DNA from: Paraburkholderia sp. D15
GTDB taxonomy: Bacteria; Pseudomonadota; Gammaproteobacteria; Burkholderiales; Burkholderiaceae
Reading direction: 5' to 3'
Length of the DNA: 64,000 nt
Assembly: GCF_029910215.1 (NCBI RefSeq)
Contig: NZ_CP110395.1
Coordinates: 3,162,001 to 3,226,000 of the forward strand
Part shown: positions 36,656 through 45,700 of the stretch, one piece after another
Position numbering within the stretch: position 1 is the first letter of the stretch
Layout of the letters: the number at the start of each line of letters is the position of its first letter
Notes under the pieces: generated by a model
What the model was told of the DNA's origin: nothing
Databases searched by the model: none
Seen by the model: only the letters and a program-made list of their open reading frames with translations
Position numbers and translations under genes: made by a program

Positions 36656-36851
36656 GGCGGTTGCCCCAGCGCGCCGCCGCGCCATCAGCCGAACCGCCGT
36701 TTTCCGTATCCCCGCAAGACCAGGCCGCATATGAGTGAAGTGAGTTGCCGATAGTAAAGTCCGCGAGCGTATTTCAATTGAATGTCTTTTAAATGACATA
36801 ACGCCGACGCAATTTTAGAACTCAAAGCAATTCGTAATTAATTACATCTTT

Positions 36852-36868
36852 CTGTCAAATTCTGTCGC
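36852..36868 (+). promoter_or_regulatory. Pho-box-like direct repeat
   Basis: CTGTCAA and CTGTCGC, separated by ATT, about 85 bp before the acid phosphatase gene. The E. coli Pho box has two CTGTCA-type repeats with an 11-bp period; here the period is 10, so the match is imperfect. Confidence 0.3.
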
Positions 36869-36947
36869 CAAACTTTCGCCCGCGGTCGTCGCTGTAAGTA
36901 ATCGCACGACGGCCCGTCCCCAACGCGAGAGAGAGAATCCACATCCA

Positions 36948-38558
36948 ATGAACAAAAAACTGATCTGCGCGACGCCTATCGCGATCGCAGCGGCGTTGAC
37001 CCTGTACGCGTGCGGCGGCAGCGACGTCACGCCGCAACCGGACACCGCGGCGCAGGCCAACGCGCAAGCGGACATCTCGTCGATCAAGACGGTCGTCGTG
37101 ATCTACGCGGAGAATCGCAGCTTCGACAACCTGTACGGCAACTTCCCCGGCGCCAACGGTCTGCAGAACGTGACGGCCGCGAACTCGACCCAGCTCGACC
37201 GCGACGGCTCGACACTGGCGACGCTGCCGCCGGTATGGAACGGTCTGACGCAAACCGGCGTGACGCCGGTGATCACCCAGGCGATGACCGCGAATCTGCC
37301 GAACACGCCGTTCGCGATCGACGATCCGAAGGGCTTCAACACGCCGATCACGGCCACCACGCGCGATCTGTATCACCGCTTCTACGAGAACCAGATGCAG
37401 ATCAACGGCGGCAAAAACGACAAGTTCGCCGCATGGGCGGATTCGGGCGGCCTCGTGATGGGCCACTACACGCTCAACGCCGACAAGCTGCCGCTGTGGA
37501 AGATCGCGCAGCAGTACACGCTGGCCGACAACTTCTTCATGGGCGCGTTCGGCGGCTCGTTCCTGAATCACCAGTGGCTGATCTGCTCGTGCACGCCGAC
37601 CTATCCGAACGCGGACAAGAGCCCGGCGGCCGGCTCGATCTCGGCGGTGGAAAACGACGGCGTGACGCTGAAACTGGCGACGAACTCGCCGGCCTCGGCA
37701 CTGACCGGCGCGCCGAAGTACGTGCTGTCCGGCAACCTGACGCCTGACTTCTACGCGATCAACACCATGCAGCCGCCGTATCAGCCGAGCGGCAACAAGG
37801 CGGCGACCGGCGGCGACGCGAGCCTCGCCGATCCGACGCAGGCGACCACGCTGCCGGCACAGACACAAAAGCACATCGGCGATCTGCTGAGCGACGCGAA
37901 GGTGTCGTGGGCGTGGTACGGCGGCGCGTGGGGCGCGGCGGTGTCGGCGGCGCAAACCGGCACGGCCAACGTGATCTACGGTGCGAATCTGACGGCGCCG
38001 AACTTCCAGCCGCATCACCAGCCGTTCAACTACTTCGCCGATCTGGCGCCGGGCACCTCGAATCGCGCGCAGCATCTGCTGGACGGCGGCCTCGCCGGTT
38101 CCGAGTTCATCAAGGCGATCGATGCGGGCACGCTGCCGCAGGTGTCGTTCTACAAGCCGCAGGGCAACCTGAACGAGCACGCGGGCTACACCGACGTCGC
38201 GTCGGGCGATCAGCACATCGCCGATGTGATCTCGCATCTGCAGAAGAGCCCGCAGTGGAACAACATGCTGGTCGTCGTGACGTACGACGAGAACGGCGGC
38301 TTCTGGGATCACGTCGCGCCGCCGAAGGCCGACCGTTGGGGTCCGGGCACGCGGATTCCGGCGCTGATCATCTCGCCGTTCGCGAAGAAGGGTTATGTCG
38401 ATCACACGCAGTACGACACCACCTCGATCCTGCGCTTCGTCACGCGCCGCTTCTCGCTGCCCAAGCTGCCGGGTATCTCGGCACGCGACGCGGCGCTGGT
38501 CAGCAACGGCAGCAAGCCGATGGGCGACCTGACCGCGGCGTTGAACATCAAGCAGTAA
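36948..38558 (+). CDS. AcpA/phospholipase C-family phosphoesterase (lipoprotein)
   Basis: A 536-residue exported enzyme with a lipoprotein-type signal ending LTLYAC (Cys22). VVVIYAENRSFDNLYG (metal and nucleophile region), GGSFLNHQWLICSC and VTYDENGGFWDHVAPP are the conserved segments of the AcpA acid phosphatase / bacterial phospholipase C family, which hydrolyse phosphate esters in the periplasm or outside. The imperfect Pho-box-like repeat upstream would suit phosphate control. A clear terminator lies about 60 bp downstream. Confidence 0.88.
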   Translation: MNKKLICATPIAIAAALTLYACGGSDVTPQPDTAAQANAQADISSIKTVVVIYAENRSFDNLYGNFPGANGLQNVTAANSTQLDRDGSTLATLPPVWNGLTQTGVTPVITQAMTANLPNTPFAIDDPKGFNTPITATTRDLYHRFYENQMQINGGKNDKFAAWADSGGLVMGHYTLNADKLPLWKIAQQYTLADNFFMGAFGGSFLNHQWLICSCTPTYPNADKSPAAGSISAVENDGVTLKLATNSPASALTGAPKYVLSGNLTPDFYAINTMQPPYQPSGNKAATGGDASLADPTQATTLPAQTQKHIGDLLSDAKVSWAWYGGAWGAAVSAAQTGTANVIYGANLTAPNFQPHHQPFNYFADLAPGTSNRAQHLLDGGLAGSEFIKAIDAGTLPQVSFYKPQGNLNEHAGYTDVASGDQHIADVISHLQKSPQWNNMLVVVTYDENGGFWDHVAPPKADRWGPGTRIPALIISPFAKKGYVDHTQYDTTSILRFVTRRFSLPKLPGISARDAALVSNGSKPMGDLTAALNIKQ

Positions 38559-38620
38559 GGGGTGCGGTAAGCAACGGGCCGCCGCCGGCGACGGCGCGGC
38601 CATCCGGTGGGCAGTTTTGC

Positions 38621-38648
38621 GGGCAGCTTCGGCTGCCCATTTTTTTTG
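38621..38648 (+). terminator. Rho-independent terminator after acid phosphatase gene
   Basis: GGGCAGC-TTCG-GCTGCCC followed by ATTTTTTTT: a 7-bp stem with a UUCG tetraloop and a long U-run. Confidence 0.95.
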
Positions 38649-38746
38649 CGCGGCAGGCAAGCTCACGCAAGACGCGTTCTCCGCGAGCAGCGTATGCTTC
38701 GAACGCAAGCCCGCACGCGCGTCCCTTCCACAAGGAGTCCGACAGC

Positions 38747-39130
38747 ATGACCGAAAGAACCGTCAAAGTCCCCGGCCCCGATCATCCGATCACGATCGAA
38801 CCCGCCAATGCACGCGTCGTCGTCACCGCGGCCGGCCGCGTGATCGCCGACACGAAGGACGCGCTGGTGCTGCGCGAAGCCGCGTACGCGCCCGCCTATT
38901 ACATTCCGCGTACCGACGTCGACATGAACCTGCTGGCGCGCACGGAGCACACGACTTATTGCCCGTACAAGGGGGAATGCGCGTACTACAGCATCACCGC
39001 AGCCGGCGAGCCGGGGGTGAACGCGGTGTGGACATACGAGACGCCGTACACGGCCGTCAAGGAAATCGCGCAGCATCTCGCGTTCTATCCGAACCGCGTC
39101 GATTCGATCGAGGTTCAGCCGAAGGGGTGA
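38747..39130 (+). CDS. DUF427-domain protein
   Basis: A 127-residue protein with AAGGAG 9 bp before the ATG. It has the whole DUF427 pattern: VRVVV..GRVIADTKDAL, YYIPRTDV, TYCPYKGECAYYSI and WTYETPY..VKEIAQHLAFYPNRVD (short pieces). The Cys pair and the Tyr/Trp residues are conserved. The fold is a small beta domain of unknown biochemical role. It stands alone after the phosphatase terminator. Confidence 0.88.
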   Translation: MTERTVKVPGPDHPITIEPANARVVVTAAGRVIADTKDALVLREAAYAPAYYIPRTDVDMNLLARTEHTTYCPYKGECAYYSITAAGEPGVNAVWTYETPYTAVKEIAQHLAFYPNRVDSIEVQPKG

Positions 39131-39853
39131 ACGACGCTCAGCGCCGGCGTCCGGTTGCGCGGCCGGACACATGAACGCAAACGCGGCTGAAGCGGATACT
39201 TCAGCGCCAAGATCAGCGGATTCGAACCCAGCCGTTTCAAACGCACCGTCACGTCTCCGGCCGCCGTGGAAGAAAAACAGAACGGCGGCCTCCCCTCCTT
39301 CCGTTGACCCGCGTCGGCCGCCGTGCCGGTGCATCGCCGGCCATGGTTTCCGCCCCGCACGCGCACGGCGTCGCATCACCTCATGCGAATCCGATCGAAC
39401 GCCTGCTCATATAAAAAAGACACCGTCATGAACATATTAATTCCGCAAAAACCGAACGGCCGTTGCAATAATTTGTGTTTAAAAAAAATCAACCAGTTTG
39501 ATAAAGTAGGTTTCACGGAAGTCAGTTTATGGCCAGTCCATTAATCGCACCGAAATCAAGAAACGGTCGCGATCAATGCGAAAAGCATATCAAAAGGACG
39601 CCATAACACCCAAACCGGAATCGCTTAAAAGAAATTCCGCCAATCAAATGACGCCACGGAATATCTCGCGATAACGGAGCACGGACACGCCTTGCACCAA
39701 GGCGCTCTGACTGAATGACCGGAACTCGAATCGCCGCTCGACTGGGCTGCCGGCTATGGCGGTCCGGGCATGCCGTGCGGAAATGGTTTTATCTTCGAGA
39801 CAGTTAGCCGTCGAATTACCCTTTATTTAACACTTAACCAGGCAGAGGATTCT
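39131..39853. other. Long low-GC leader upstream of the AfsA-like gene
   Basis: 723 bp; the last 430 bp are markedly AT-rich. A 38-codon ORF (39428-39544) has no ribosome-binding site and I do not call it. The promoter of the AfsA-like gene, and any receptor-binding site, should be in the last 150 bp. Confidence 0.35.
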
Positions 39854-40597
39854 ATGCAAGTTGTATATGTCGTGGACAACCGCTTCTCCCAGTTTGCAGA
39901 AAAACATGAAACCGTGTTTACGGTGTCGTCGTTCATCGACCTGGTTTCAAAAGAGCCGAATGGAGAGCGTCTGAACGTCATTCTCGGCCAGGGCGTGGAT
40001 CAGGCCGGGCTGCAGACCTTAATCGACCGCTATGCGGCGACGCCTAAAATGATTGAAATCGTATTTGGCGCGAAGCGTCCGAAAGCGACCTATTTCGACG
40101 CGCACAAGCACAAGTCGCGCAACATCGTGGTCAGTCTGGCCGAACGCGTCAGCGATCAGGAATTCCTGATGGACCTGTATTTCGACGGCGACAACGAGTT
40201 CTTCGACGATCACATGTCGGGTCAGCACATCCAGGGCATGGGAATCACCGAGGCCGGCCGCCAGGCGTTTCTCGCGGTGACCGAGCAATACTGCCTGCCC
40301 GCCGGCAAGCGCCACTACTTCGTCATTCACCGCATGGAGACCGAATTCAAGGCGTTCGTCTTCCCGATCGACGCCTACGCGCGCTACTTCATCGTGTCGG
40401 AAAATCGCGGCAGCAAGGGCAACGTGTCGATCGAGGCCCGCATCGAAATCTGGCAGGCGGAGGTGTTGTGCGCGGTGTGCCAGGTGTCGTTCACGGCGTT
40501 CGAGGTGTCGTGGATCAACAATCGCGAGCACGCCGCCGCGCAGAACGTGCTGAGCGCGCGTACCGAGCAGTTGACCCGGACCTTGCTGGCCGCCTGA
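39854..40597 (+). CDS. AfsA-type hotdog protein (putative butenolide/gamma-butyrolactone synthase)
   Basis: A 247-residue protein with AGAGG before the ATG. The segment DHMSGQHIQGMGITEAGRQAF (residues 119-139, in parts DHMSGQH and GMGITEAGRQAF) matches the A-factor biosynthesis hotdog domain, including the E-x2-R pair (E133, R136) that is conserved in AfsA/ScbA enzymes, and HKHKSRNIVVSL (84-95) matches the domain's start. AfsA proteins join a beta-ketoacyl chain to dihydroxyacetone phosphate. The N-terminal 80 residues are unlike a second hotdog, and the protein is shorter than Streptomyces AfsA (about 300). It is convergent with an aldo-keto reductase / HAD / monooxygenase run and lies in low-GC surroundings. 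Confidence 0.7.
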   Translation: MQVVYVVDNRFSQFAEKHETVFTVSSFIDLVSKEPNGERLNVILGQGVDQAGLQTLIDRYAATPKMIEIVFGAKRPKATYFDAHKHKSRNIVVSLAERVSDQEFLMDLYFDGDNEFFDDHMSGQHIQGMGITEAGRQAFLAVTEQYCLPAGKRHYFVIHRMETEFKAFVFPIDAYARYFIVSENRGSKGNVSIEARIEIWQAEVLCAVCQVSFTAFEVSWINNREHAAAQNVLSARTEQLTRTLLAA

Positions 40598-40626
40598 GGT
40601 TGAGTCGCCCAACCACCGCATCGATG

Positions 40627-40673
40627 AAAAACGCCGCGGTGGCGTCTGTCGAAAGACAGCGTCACCGCGGCGT
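40627..40673 (-). terminator. Hairpin terminator between AfsA-like and aldo-keto reductase genes
   Basis: A near-perfect 19-bp stem (ACGCCGCGGTG... / ...CACCGCGGCGT) with a GAAA loop; on the minus strand it is followed by five T. It ends the minus-strand operon and may also stop the AfsA-like transcript. Confidence 0.85.
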
Positions 40674-40741
40674 GCAGTGGTTGCCCAGTAGCGGCGCAAA
40701 AAACATCGCGCCGGACACCAGACCCGACACCAGGCGCGACG

Positions 40742-41764
40742 TCAGCGATCCAGCCCGTACGTCGCCAGAATTTCCGGCGCGTAACGGCGCCCGCTCACCG
40801 GCCTGTCGTTCAGCGCCTGTTCCAGTTCCCGCAAGGTCTGCGCCGGTAACGTCAATGCGCTCGCCCCGACATTGCTCGCCAGATAGTCGAGCCGCTTCGT
40901 GCCGGGAATCGCCAGCAGGTTCCCGGCGCGGCTCAGCACCCACGCAATCGCGATCTGGCTGGTCGACGCGCCGATCTTTTTCGCCACCGCGCCGATCGCC
41001 GCGGCAAGATCGCCGTTCGATGCAAGCGCGTCTTTCGAAAAACGCGGCAGCGTGCGGCGATAGTCGCTCTGGTCGAGCGCGTCCAGCGTGTTCAGCGAAT
41101 CGGTCAGCAAGCCTCGCCCGATCGGACTATAGGCGACGAGCGTCACGCCTAGATCGCGGCATGCCGCGAAAATGCCGTTGTCCTCGACGTCGCGCGACAT
41201 CAGCGAATATTCGGTCTGCACGGCGGCGAGGCCATGCTCGCCGTCGGTGAGACGCAGCAATTCGGCGTGCGCGCGCTCGATGGTCCGCGCACTCGCCTCC
41301 GACAAGCCCACCGCGCGAATCGCGCCCTGCTTCAACAGCGTCGCCATCGCGGACATGCTCGCCTCGATCTGTTCGCCGTAGTGGCTGATACGGTGCAGAT
41401 AGAACACATCGATGTGGGTTTTCAGGCGCTCGGCGCTCTTCGAAAACGCTTCGAGAATGTACGCGGGCGAATTGTCGATGCCGCGTTTGGCCGGATCGTC
41501 CTTGTCGCGAACGATCCCGCACTTGGTCGCGAGCACGACGCGCTCGCGCGCGCCGCTGCCGTTCAGCACGCGGCCGACCAGTTCCTCGTTATGACCGTAG
41601 CCATACACGTCCGCGGTGTCGAAATGATCGACGCCGAGTTCGAGCGCGCGATGCAGCACGCGCTCCGATTGCTGCTCATCCGTCGGCCCGTAGAACTCGG
41701 ACATTCCCATGCAGCCCAGTCCGACCGGATTGACGTCGAACGGGCCAAGCTTTCTGACAGACAT
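40742..41764 (-). CDS. Aldo/keto reductase
   Basis: A 340-residue NADPH-dependent reductase of the AKR superfamily. The catalytic tetrad is visible: Asp in HFDTADVYG, Tyr in the same motif, Lys in LATKCG and His in FYLHRIS. YSPIGRGLLTD and IPGTKRLDYLASN belong to the cofactor site. It is the third gene of a monooxygenase-HAD-AKR run (gap to HAD 39 bp). Reduction of a ketone or butenolide would fit the neighbouring AfsA-like gene, but the substrate is not shown by the sequence. Confidence 0.88.
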   Translation of the reverse strand: MSVRKLGPFDVNPVGLGCMGMSEFYGPTDEQQSERVLHRALELGVDHFDTADVYGYGHNEELVGRVLNGSGARERVVLATKCGIVRDKDDPAKRGIDNSPAYILEAFSKSAERLKTHIDVFYLHRISHYGEQIEASMSAMATLLKQGAIRAVGLSEASARTIERAHAELLRLTDGEHGLAAVQTEYSLMSRDVEDNGIFAACRDLGVTLVAYSPIGRGLLTDSLNTLDALDQSDYRRTLPRFSKDALASNGDLAAAIGAVAKKIGASTSQIAIAWVLSRAGNLLAIPGTKRLDYLASNVGASALTLPAQTLRELEQALNDRPVSGRRYAPEILATYGLDR

Positions 41765-41803
41765 TCGATCCCACCTTTTTAGAAAGAAGTTAGCGCTGCG
41801 GTG

Positions 41804-42448
41804 TCAGGCAATGATTTCCCAGCCCTTGTCGCGCGCGAGGGCCGCCATCGGCGCATCGGGGTTCACCGCCACCGCGTGACCCACGGCCGACAGCAACGGC
41901 ACGTCGGTGACGTGATCGCCGTACGCGAAACAGCGCTCGGGCGGCACATCGCGCTGCGCGCAGAAATGGGCGACGGCCTGAGCCTTGCCGGCGCCGATCG
42001 CCTGCTGGGTCAGCGCGCCGGTATAGATGCCGTCCCGCACCGCGGGTGCCGAGCAATACGCCGAGCGCACGTCCAGCAAGGTCATCAACGGATGGAGGAT
42101 GTCGACCATCGCGCCGGACACGAACACCACCTCGTCGCCGGCCTGCTGATGCGCGCGCAGGCGGGCGACGCTGGCCTGCCGCTGCGGATACGGCCGGGCA
42201 TCGAACAGCGCGCGCGCGGCATGGCGCACCTCGGTCCGCGCACGGCCCGCGAAGCGACTGTAGTAAAACGCGTTGATCGTTTCGCGCGGCGCGCCGTCGC
42301 GCACCTGCTGCTGGATCTGGCCCATCAGCTCGTCGTAGGTCGGCGCGCGGCCGGGCGGCAGGTATTCGTCGAAATAGAACTTCGCGAATACGAACATGCT
42401 TTTGCAATCGATCAGCGTTTCGTCGACGTCGAAAAAAGCGAGCCTCAT
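41804..42448 (-). CDS. HAD-IB family phosphatase
   Basis: A 214-residue haloacid-dehalogenase hydrolase. Motif I is DVDETL (Asp7, Asp9), motif II is VVFVSGA, the Lys is in GAGKAQAV and motif IV is YGDHVTDVPLL. It has the HAD-IB/SerB-like helical cap. It should remove phosphate from a small molecule. In the present context it might dephosphorylate a butenolide phosphate made by the AfsA-like enzyme; that is inference. It lies 129 bp downstream of the monooxygenase on the same strand. Confidence 0.88.
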   Translation of the reverse strand: MRLAFFDVDETLIDCKSMFVFAKFYFDEYLPPGRAPTYDELMGQIQQQVRDGAPRETINAFYYSRFAGRARTEVRHAARALFDARPYPQRQASVARLRAHQQAGDEVVFVSGAMVDILHPLMTLLDVRSAYCSAPAVRDGIYTGALTQQAIGAGKAQAVAHFCAQRDVPPERCFAYGDHVTDVPLLSAVGHAVAVNPDAPMAALARDKGWEIIA

Positions 42449-42577
42449 GCCGCGCTCCCCGTGACGCGCGGCCGTGCATGCGCATCAAGCGCATCAAGCA
42501 CTTCAAGCGCCGTTCTACCGTGTAGTGATTTCACGAATTCATCCTGTCTTCAAGGTTCGGATTGCGCGCGCACGACG

Positions 42578-44182
42578 CTAGATTCGCGCGACGTGCGGAT
42601 AAGGCGCATGAAGCGGCTCGGTGGCGCGCAAAGCGTCCGCCGGATAGGTCGCGGCGATATAGCCGTCCGGCCGGCTGAGCACGATGCCCTCGAATCTGCT
42701 TTTGCCGCCGTTGTGCTGCAGCGGCCGTTCGAACGAGAAAAGCTCGGGCTGCTGTTCGCTGCGCCACGACGAGAACAACCGCCGGTACGCTTCCGCGCCG
42801 GCGCCCTCGCCGGAGATGAACGCGACGTGCCGCTTTCCGCCCAGCCGATGATTGGAATAGCCGCCGCCTCGCAGCGCGTGATTGGCGAGCCGGCTGCCGG
42901 GCGCCGGCCCTTCTTTGGGCCCCGCCGCGGACGCTGCCCCGTGCGGGCGATAGCTCCACGAAATCTGCGCCATCGCCGCCAGCAACGGCGACGGCTGATA
43001 GAAGCGCGTCATCAGCGGCGCGATGTAGTCGAAGAAAAACCGCGGTCCCAGCTTGCGCGAGACCACTTTCATCATCGCCGCATCGGCATTCGTGACGATG
43101 CTCAACGCAGCCGGACGACGCTCCGCCTCGTAGCTCTCCAGCAAGGACGCATCCGCCGATCCGTCGAGCACCGCCGCGATCTTCCACGTGAGGTTCGCGA
43201 CGTCGTTCAGACCGGTGTTCATCCCCTGCCCGCCCGCGGGCGAGTGGATATGCGCGGCGTCGCCGGCGATGAACACGCGGCCCTTGCCGAACTGCGCGGC
43301 CACGCGTTTGTGAATGCGATACGAGACGAGCCGGCTGGGTTGATCGAGCGAAACATGCTGGAGCAGGTCGTTGTCCTTGAGGAATTTTTCGAAGTCGGAG
43401 AATTCGACGTTCGTGGCGCCCGATGCATCGGTCGAATCCATACCCGCCGAAAAGTCCGGGCCCACGACGCGGTAAACGCCCTCGGGCTGCGGAATCACCG
43501 CGACAGTGGTCTTGCTGCCCATGAAGACGTGACTGGAACTGCGATCGATCGCGTCCTCGCCGACCTTCACCTCGCTCAGCAGGAAGCGCAGCGGATAAGT
43601 CTCGCCCTCGAAATCGATGCCCAGACGGGTGCGCACCATGCTGCCGGCGCCGTCGCAACCGATCAGATAGCTGTAGCGCCGTGTGACGAGCTGACCGTCC
43701 GCCTGGGCGATGTCGGCCGTCACGCCCGTCTCATCTTGCGAGAAGTTCTTCAGCACCGACTGCCAGCGCGGTGCCGCGCCGACGCGCGTCAGATGACCGG
43801 CGAGAATGCGTTCCGATTTCGACTGCGGCAACACCAGCATGTACGGATAGTCCGTCTGCCCGGCGATCGAATTGAAGTCGAGCTTGAACAGCTTGCGCGC
43901 GCCGCGATGGAAGGTCATGTATCGCGTGGGATGACCGGCGGCGATGAACTCGCCGTCCAGACCGAGCATCGACATGAATTCGAGCGTGCGGGCATGCACG
44001 CCGAGCGCGCGCGACTCGTCGACCGGACCCGCGCGGGCATCGATCAGATCGAATTCGATATTTTGCTTCGCGAGAAAAGCCGCCGCCGTGAGGCCGGTCG
44101 GACCGGCGCCGACGATCAACACGCGTTTGGGCGTGTCCTCGCGGGCATGCTGGTTTTCCGCAAGCAGTGGAGTCGTTTTCAT
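42578..44182 (-). CDS. FAD-dependent aromatic-ring/PHBH-type monooxygenase
   Basis: A 534-residue flavoprotein hydroxylase. GxGxxG is in LIVGAGPTGLTAA, the DG motif in YLIGCDGAGSMVRT, and the GD motif in FIAGDAAHIHSPAGGQGMN, all in the order of group A monooxygenases. A C-terminal thioredoxin-like domain follows, as in phenol hydroxylase-type and polyketide oxygenases. I chose ATG 44182 with AGGTG upstream; a GTG at 44194 is the alternative. It heads the monooxygenase-HAD-AKR run. Substrate unknown. Confidence 0.88.
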   Translation of the reverse strand: MKTTPLLAENQHAREDTPKRVLIVGAGPTGLTAAAFLAKQNIEFDLIDARAGPVDESRALGVHARTLEFMSMLGLDGEFIAAGHPTRYMTFHRGARKLFKLDFNSIAGQTDYPYMLVLPQSKSERILAGHLTRVGAAPRWQSVLKNFSQDETGVTADIAQADGQLVTRRYSYLIGCDGAGSMVRTRLGIDFEGETYPLRFLLSEVKVGEDAIDRSSSHVFMGSKTTVAVIPQPEGVYRVVGPDFSAGMDSTDASGATNVEFSDFEKFLKDNDLLQHVSLDQPSRLVSYRIHKRVAAQFGKGRVFIAGDAAHIHSPAGGQGMNTGLNDVANLTWKIAAVLDGSADASLLESYEAERRPAALSIVTNADAAMMKVVSRKLGPRFFFDYIAPLMTRFYQPSPLLAAMAQISWSYRPHGAASAAGPKEGPAPGSRLANHALRGGGYSNHRLGGKRHVAFISGEGAGAEAYRRLFSSWRSEQQPELFSFERPLQHNGGKSRFEGIVLSRPDGYIAATYPADALRATEPLHAPYPHVARI

Positions 44183-44510
44183 TTTATCGTTCACCTGTCA
44201 CACTTTTGATGTTCCGCCAAGCAACGTGATTAAAGAATTAGAAGCATCCTGATTTCCGGTCTACGAAAAAACGTAAACGCCAAAGACGATGCCAATAGCC
44301 GTCTTTCGCAGATATATTGCGCGACGCATTCCACACCTGGCAATCCGGCTGCCTCTCCGAATAGAACGGAATTCTTTTCTTTAATTAATCTTCCGGTAAA
44401 CGGCAACACCGAAAGCACGCCCAGACGGGAATGCTTTCAAGGTGATTTAAAAAATAAATGCGCCAGCGTTATAGCGGATTATTTCGTGATTTAACGAATC
44501 CGCAATCGCG
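44183..44510. other. Low-GC promoter interval of the monooxygenase operon
   Basis: 328 bp of AT-rich DNA between the LysR stop and the monooxygenase start, both on the minus strand. I see no gene. It probably holds the operon promoter and its LysR site. Confidence 0.35.
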
Positions 44511-45407
44511 TCAGGACGTGGTCAGCCCATGCTCGCCGAGCAGATTGCTGGCCGCGAATTCGATGAACGCCCGCAGCTTGACCGAGCGCCACTGGCTGGC
44601 CGGCCAGACCAGATGAAAGTCGATGGAGTTTTTCGTTTCCTCCTCGAGCACGGCCTTGAGTTCGCCGCGCCGCAGGCATTCGCGCACGAGGAAATCGGGC
44701 AGGCAGGCAATGCCCAGCCCGTCGACCGCCGCGTGGTGCAGCATTTCCACATGCGAGCAGATCAGCCGGGTGCGCAACTCGACGCGCGCCGCGTCCGGCA
44801 ACGGCCATGGCGACAGCTTGCCGGTCGTGGTGGCCCGAAAACGCAGGCAATCGTGCTGCTGCAGTTCCCCGACGGTGGCCGGCACGCCGTGCTGCGCGAA
44901 ATAGCCAGGCGTGCCGACCAGCCACATCTGACAGGTGCCGAGATGGCGCGACACCAGCCGCGAGTCGGTCAGCGCGCCCGTGCGCACCACCACGTCGAAT
45001 CCTTCCTCGATGATGTCGACGAGACGGTCGCTGAAATCCAGTTCGACTTCCAGTTCCGGATAATCCTTGATGAAACGCATCAGGGTGGACTGGAAAGGCC
45101 GGCACACCAGCGGCAGGCTCACCTTGAGCCGGCCGTGCGGACTCTGCTTTTTCTCCAGCAGCCGGCGCGCGCCTTCCTCCATTTCCAGGATCGCGCGCTG
45201 GCAATGCTCCAGATATTGCAGCCCTTCGTCGGTCAGATGAATGGCGCGCGTATTACGGTGGAACAGGCGAACGCCAAGCCGCTCTTCCAGCTTGGTGATC
45301 GATTTCCCCACCGCCGACGCGGAAAGCCCGAGCCGTTTGCCCGCCTCCGTGAAATTCGTGGCCTCGCAGACTTTGACGAAGGTCACGATGCCATTGAAAT
45401 GTTGCAT
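44511..45407 (-). CDS. LysR-family transcriptional regulator
   Basis: A 298-residue regulator. FVKVCEATNFTEAGKRLGLSASAVGK forms the HTH (short pieces FVKVCE, SASAVGK), followed by LEERLGVRLFHR. The effector domain starts near GRLKVSLP and belongs to the CrgA/DhgR-like branch (DVVVRTGAL, SRHLGTCQMWLVGTP). It lies upstream of the monooxygenase operon on the same strand, so it may control that operon or the efflux genes beyond. Confidence 0.9.
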   Translation of the reverse strand: MQHFNGIVTFVKVCEATNFTEAGKRLGLSASAVGKSITKLEERLGVRLFHRNTRAIHLTDEGLQYLEHCQRAILEMEEGARRLLEKKQSPHGRLKVSLPLVCRPFQSTLMRFIKDYPELEVELDFSDRLVDIIEEGFDVVVRTGALTDSRLVSRHLGTCQMWLVGTPGYFAQHGVPATVGELQQHDCLRFRATTTGKLSPWPLPDAARVELRTRLICSHVEMLHHAAVDGLGIACLPDFLVRECLRRGELKAVLEEETKNSIDFHLVWPASQWRSVKLRAFIEFAASNLLGEHGLTTS

Positions 45408-45610
45408 GAGTCATCCCCGAATACGCGGCATGCGAAATGCATTGAAAATTGCGTTTTTGCTTCGGAGCGATCCTACCGATTTTTCAAATCGAAGTGGCAA
45501 AAAATACAGACCGGCGTTGTTATTTACACGACGACACATTACCTCAAGATTTATATGACCGAAACGGTATTTGCTTATCAGCCGGCTCGAATAGCGATAT
45601 TCCAGAAAAC

Positions 45611-45663
45611 CGGATGACCGTTATTTATATTGATTTTCTTATAAGTCGAATAAGGGTCATCCG
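45611..45663 (-). repeat. Long inverted repeat, possible efflux-operon terminator
   Basis: CGGATGACCGTTATT (45611-45625) and AATAAGGGTCATCCG (45649-45663) pair over 15 bp with one mismatch, around a 23-bp AT-rich loop. It begins 38 bp after the efflux outer-membrane gene's stop. On the minus strand the repeat is followed by GTTTTCTGG, so a weak terminator is possible. Confidence 0.55.
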
Positions 45664-45700
45664 CCACACTCTGCTTACGCCCGTTTCATCGCGGCTCGAA

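Noticed and set aside
39428..39544. 38-codon ORF upstream of the AfsA-like gene
   Set aside because: No ribosome-binding site and no recognisable pattern; AT-rich DNA gives chance frames.
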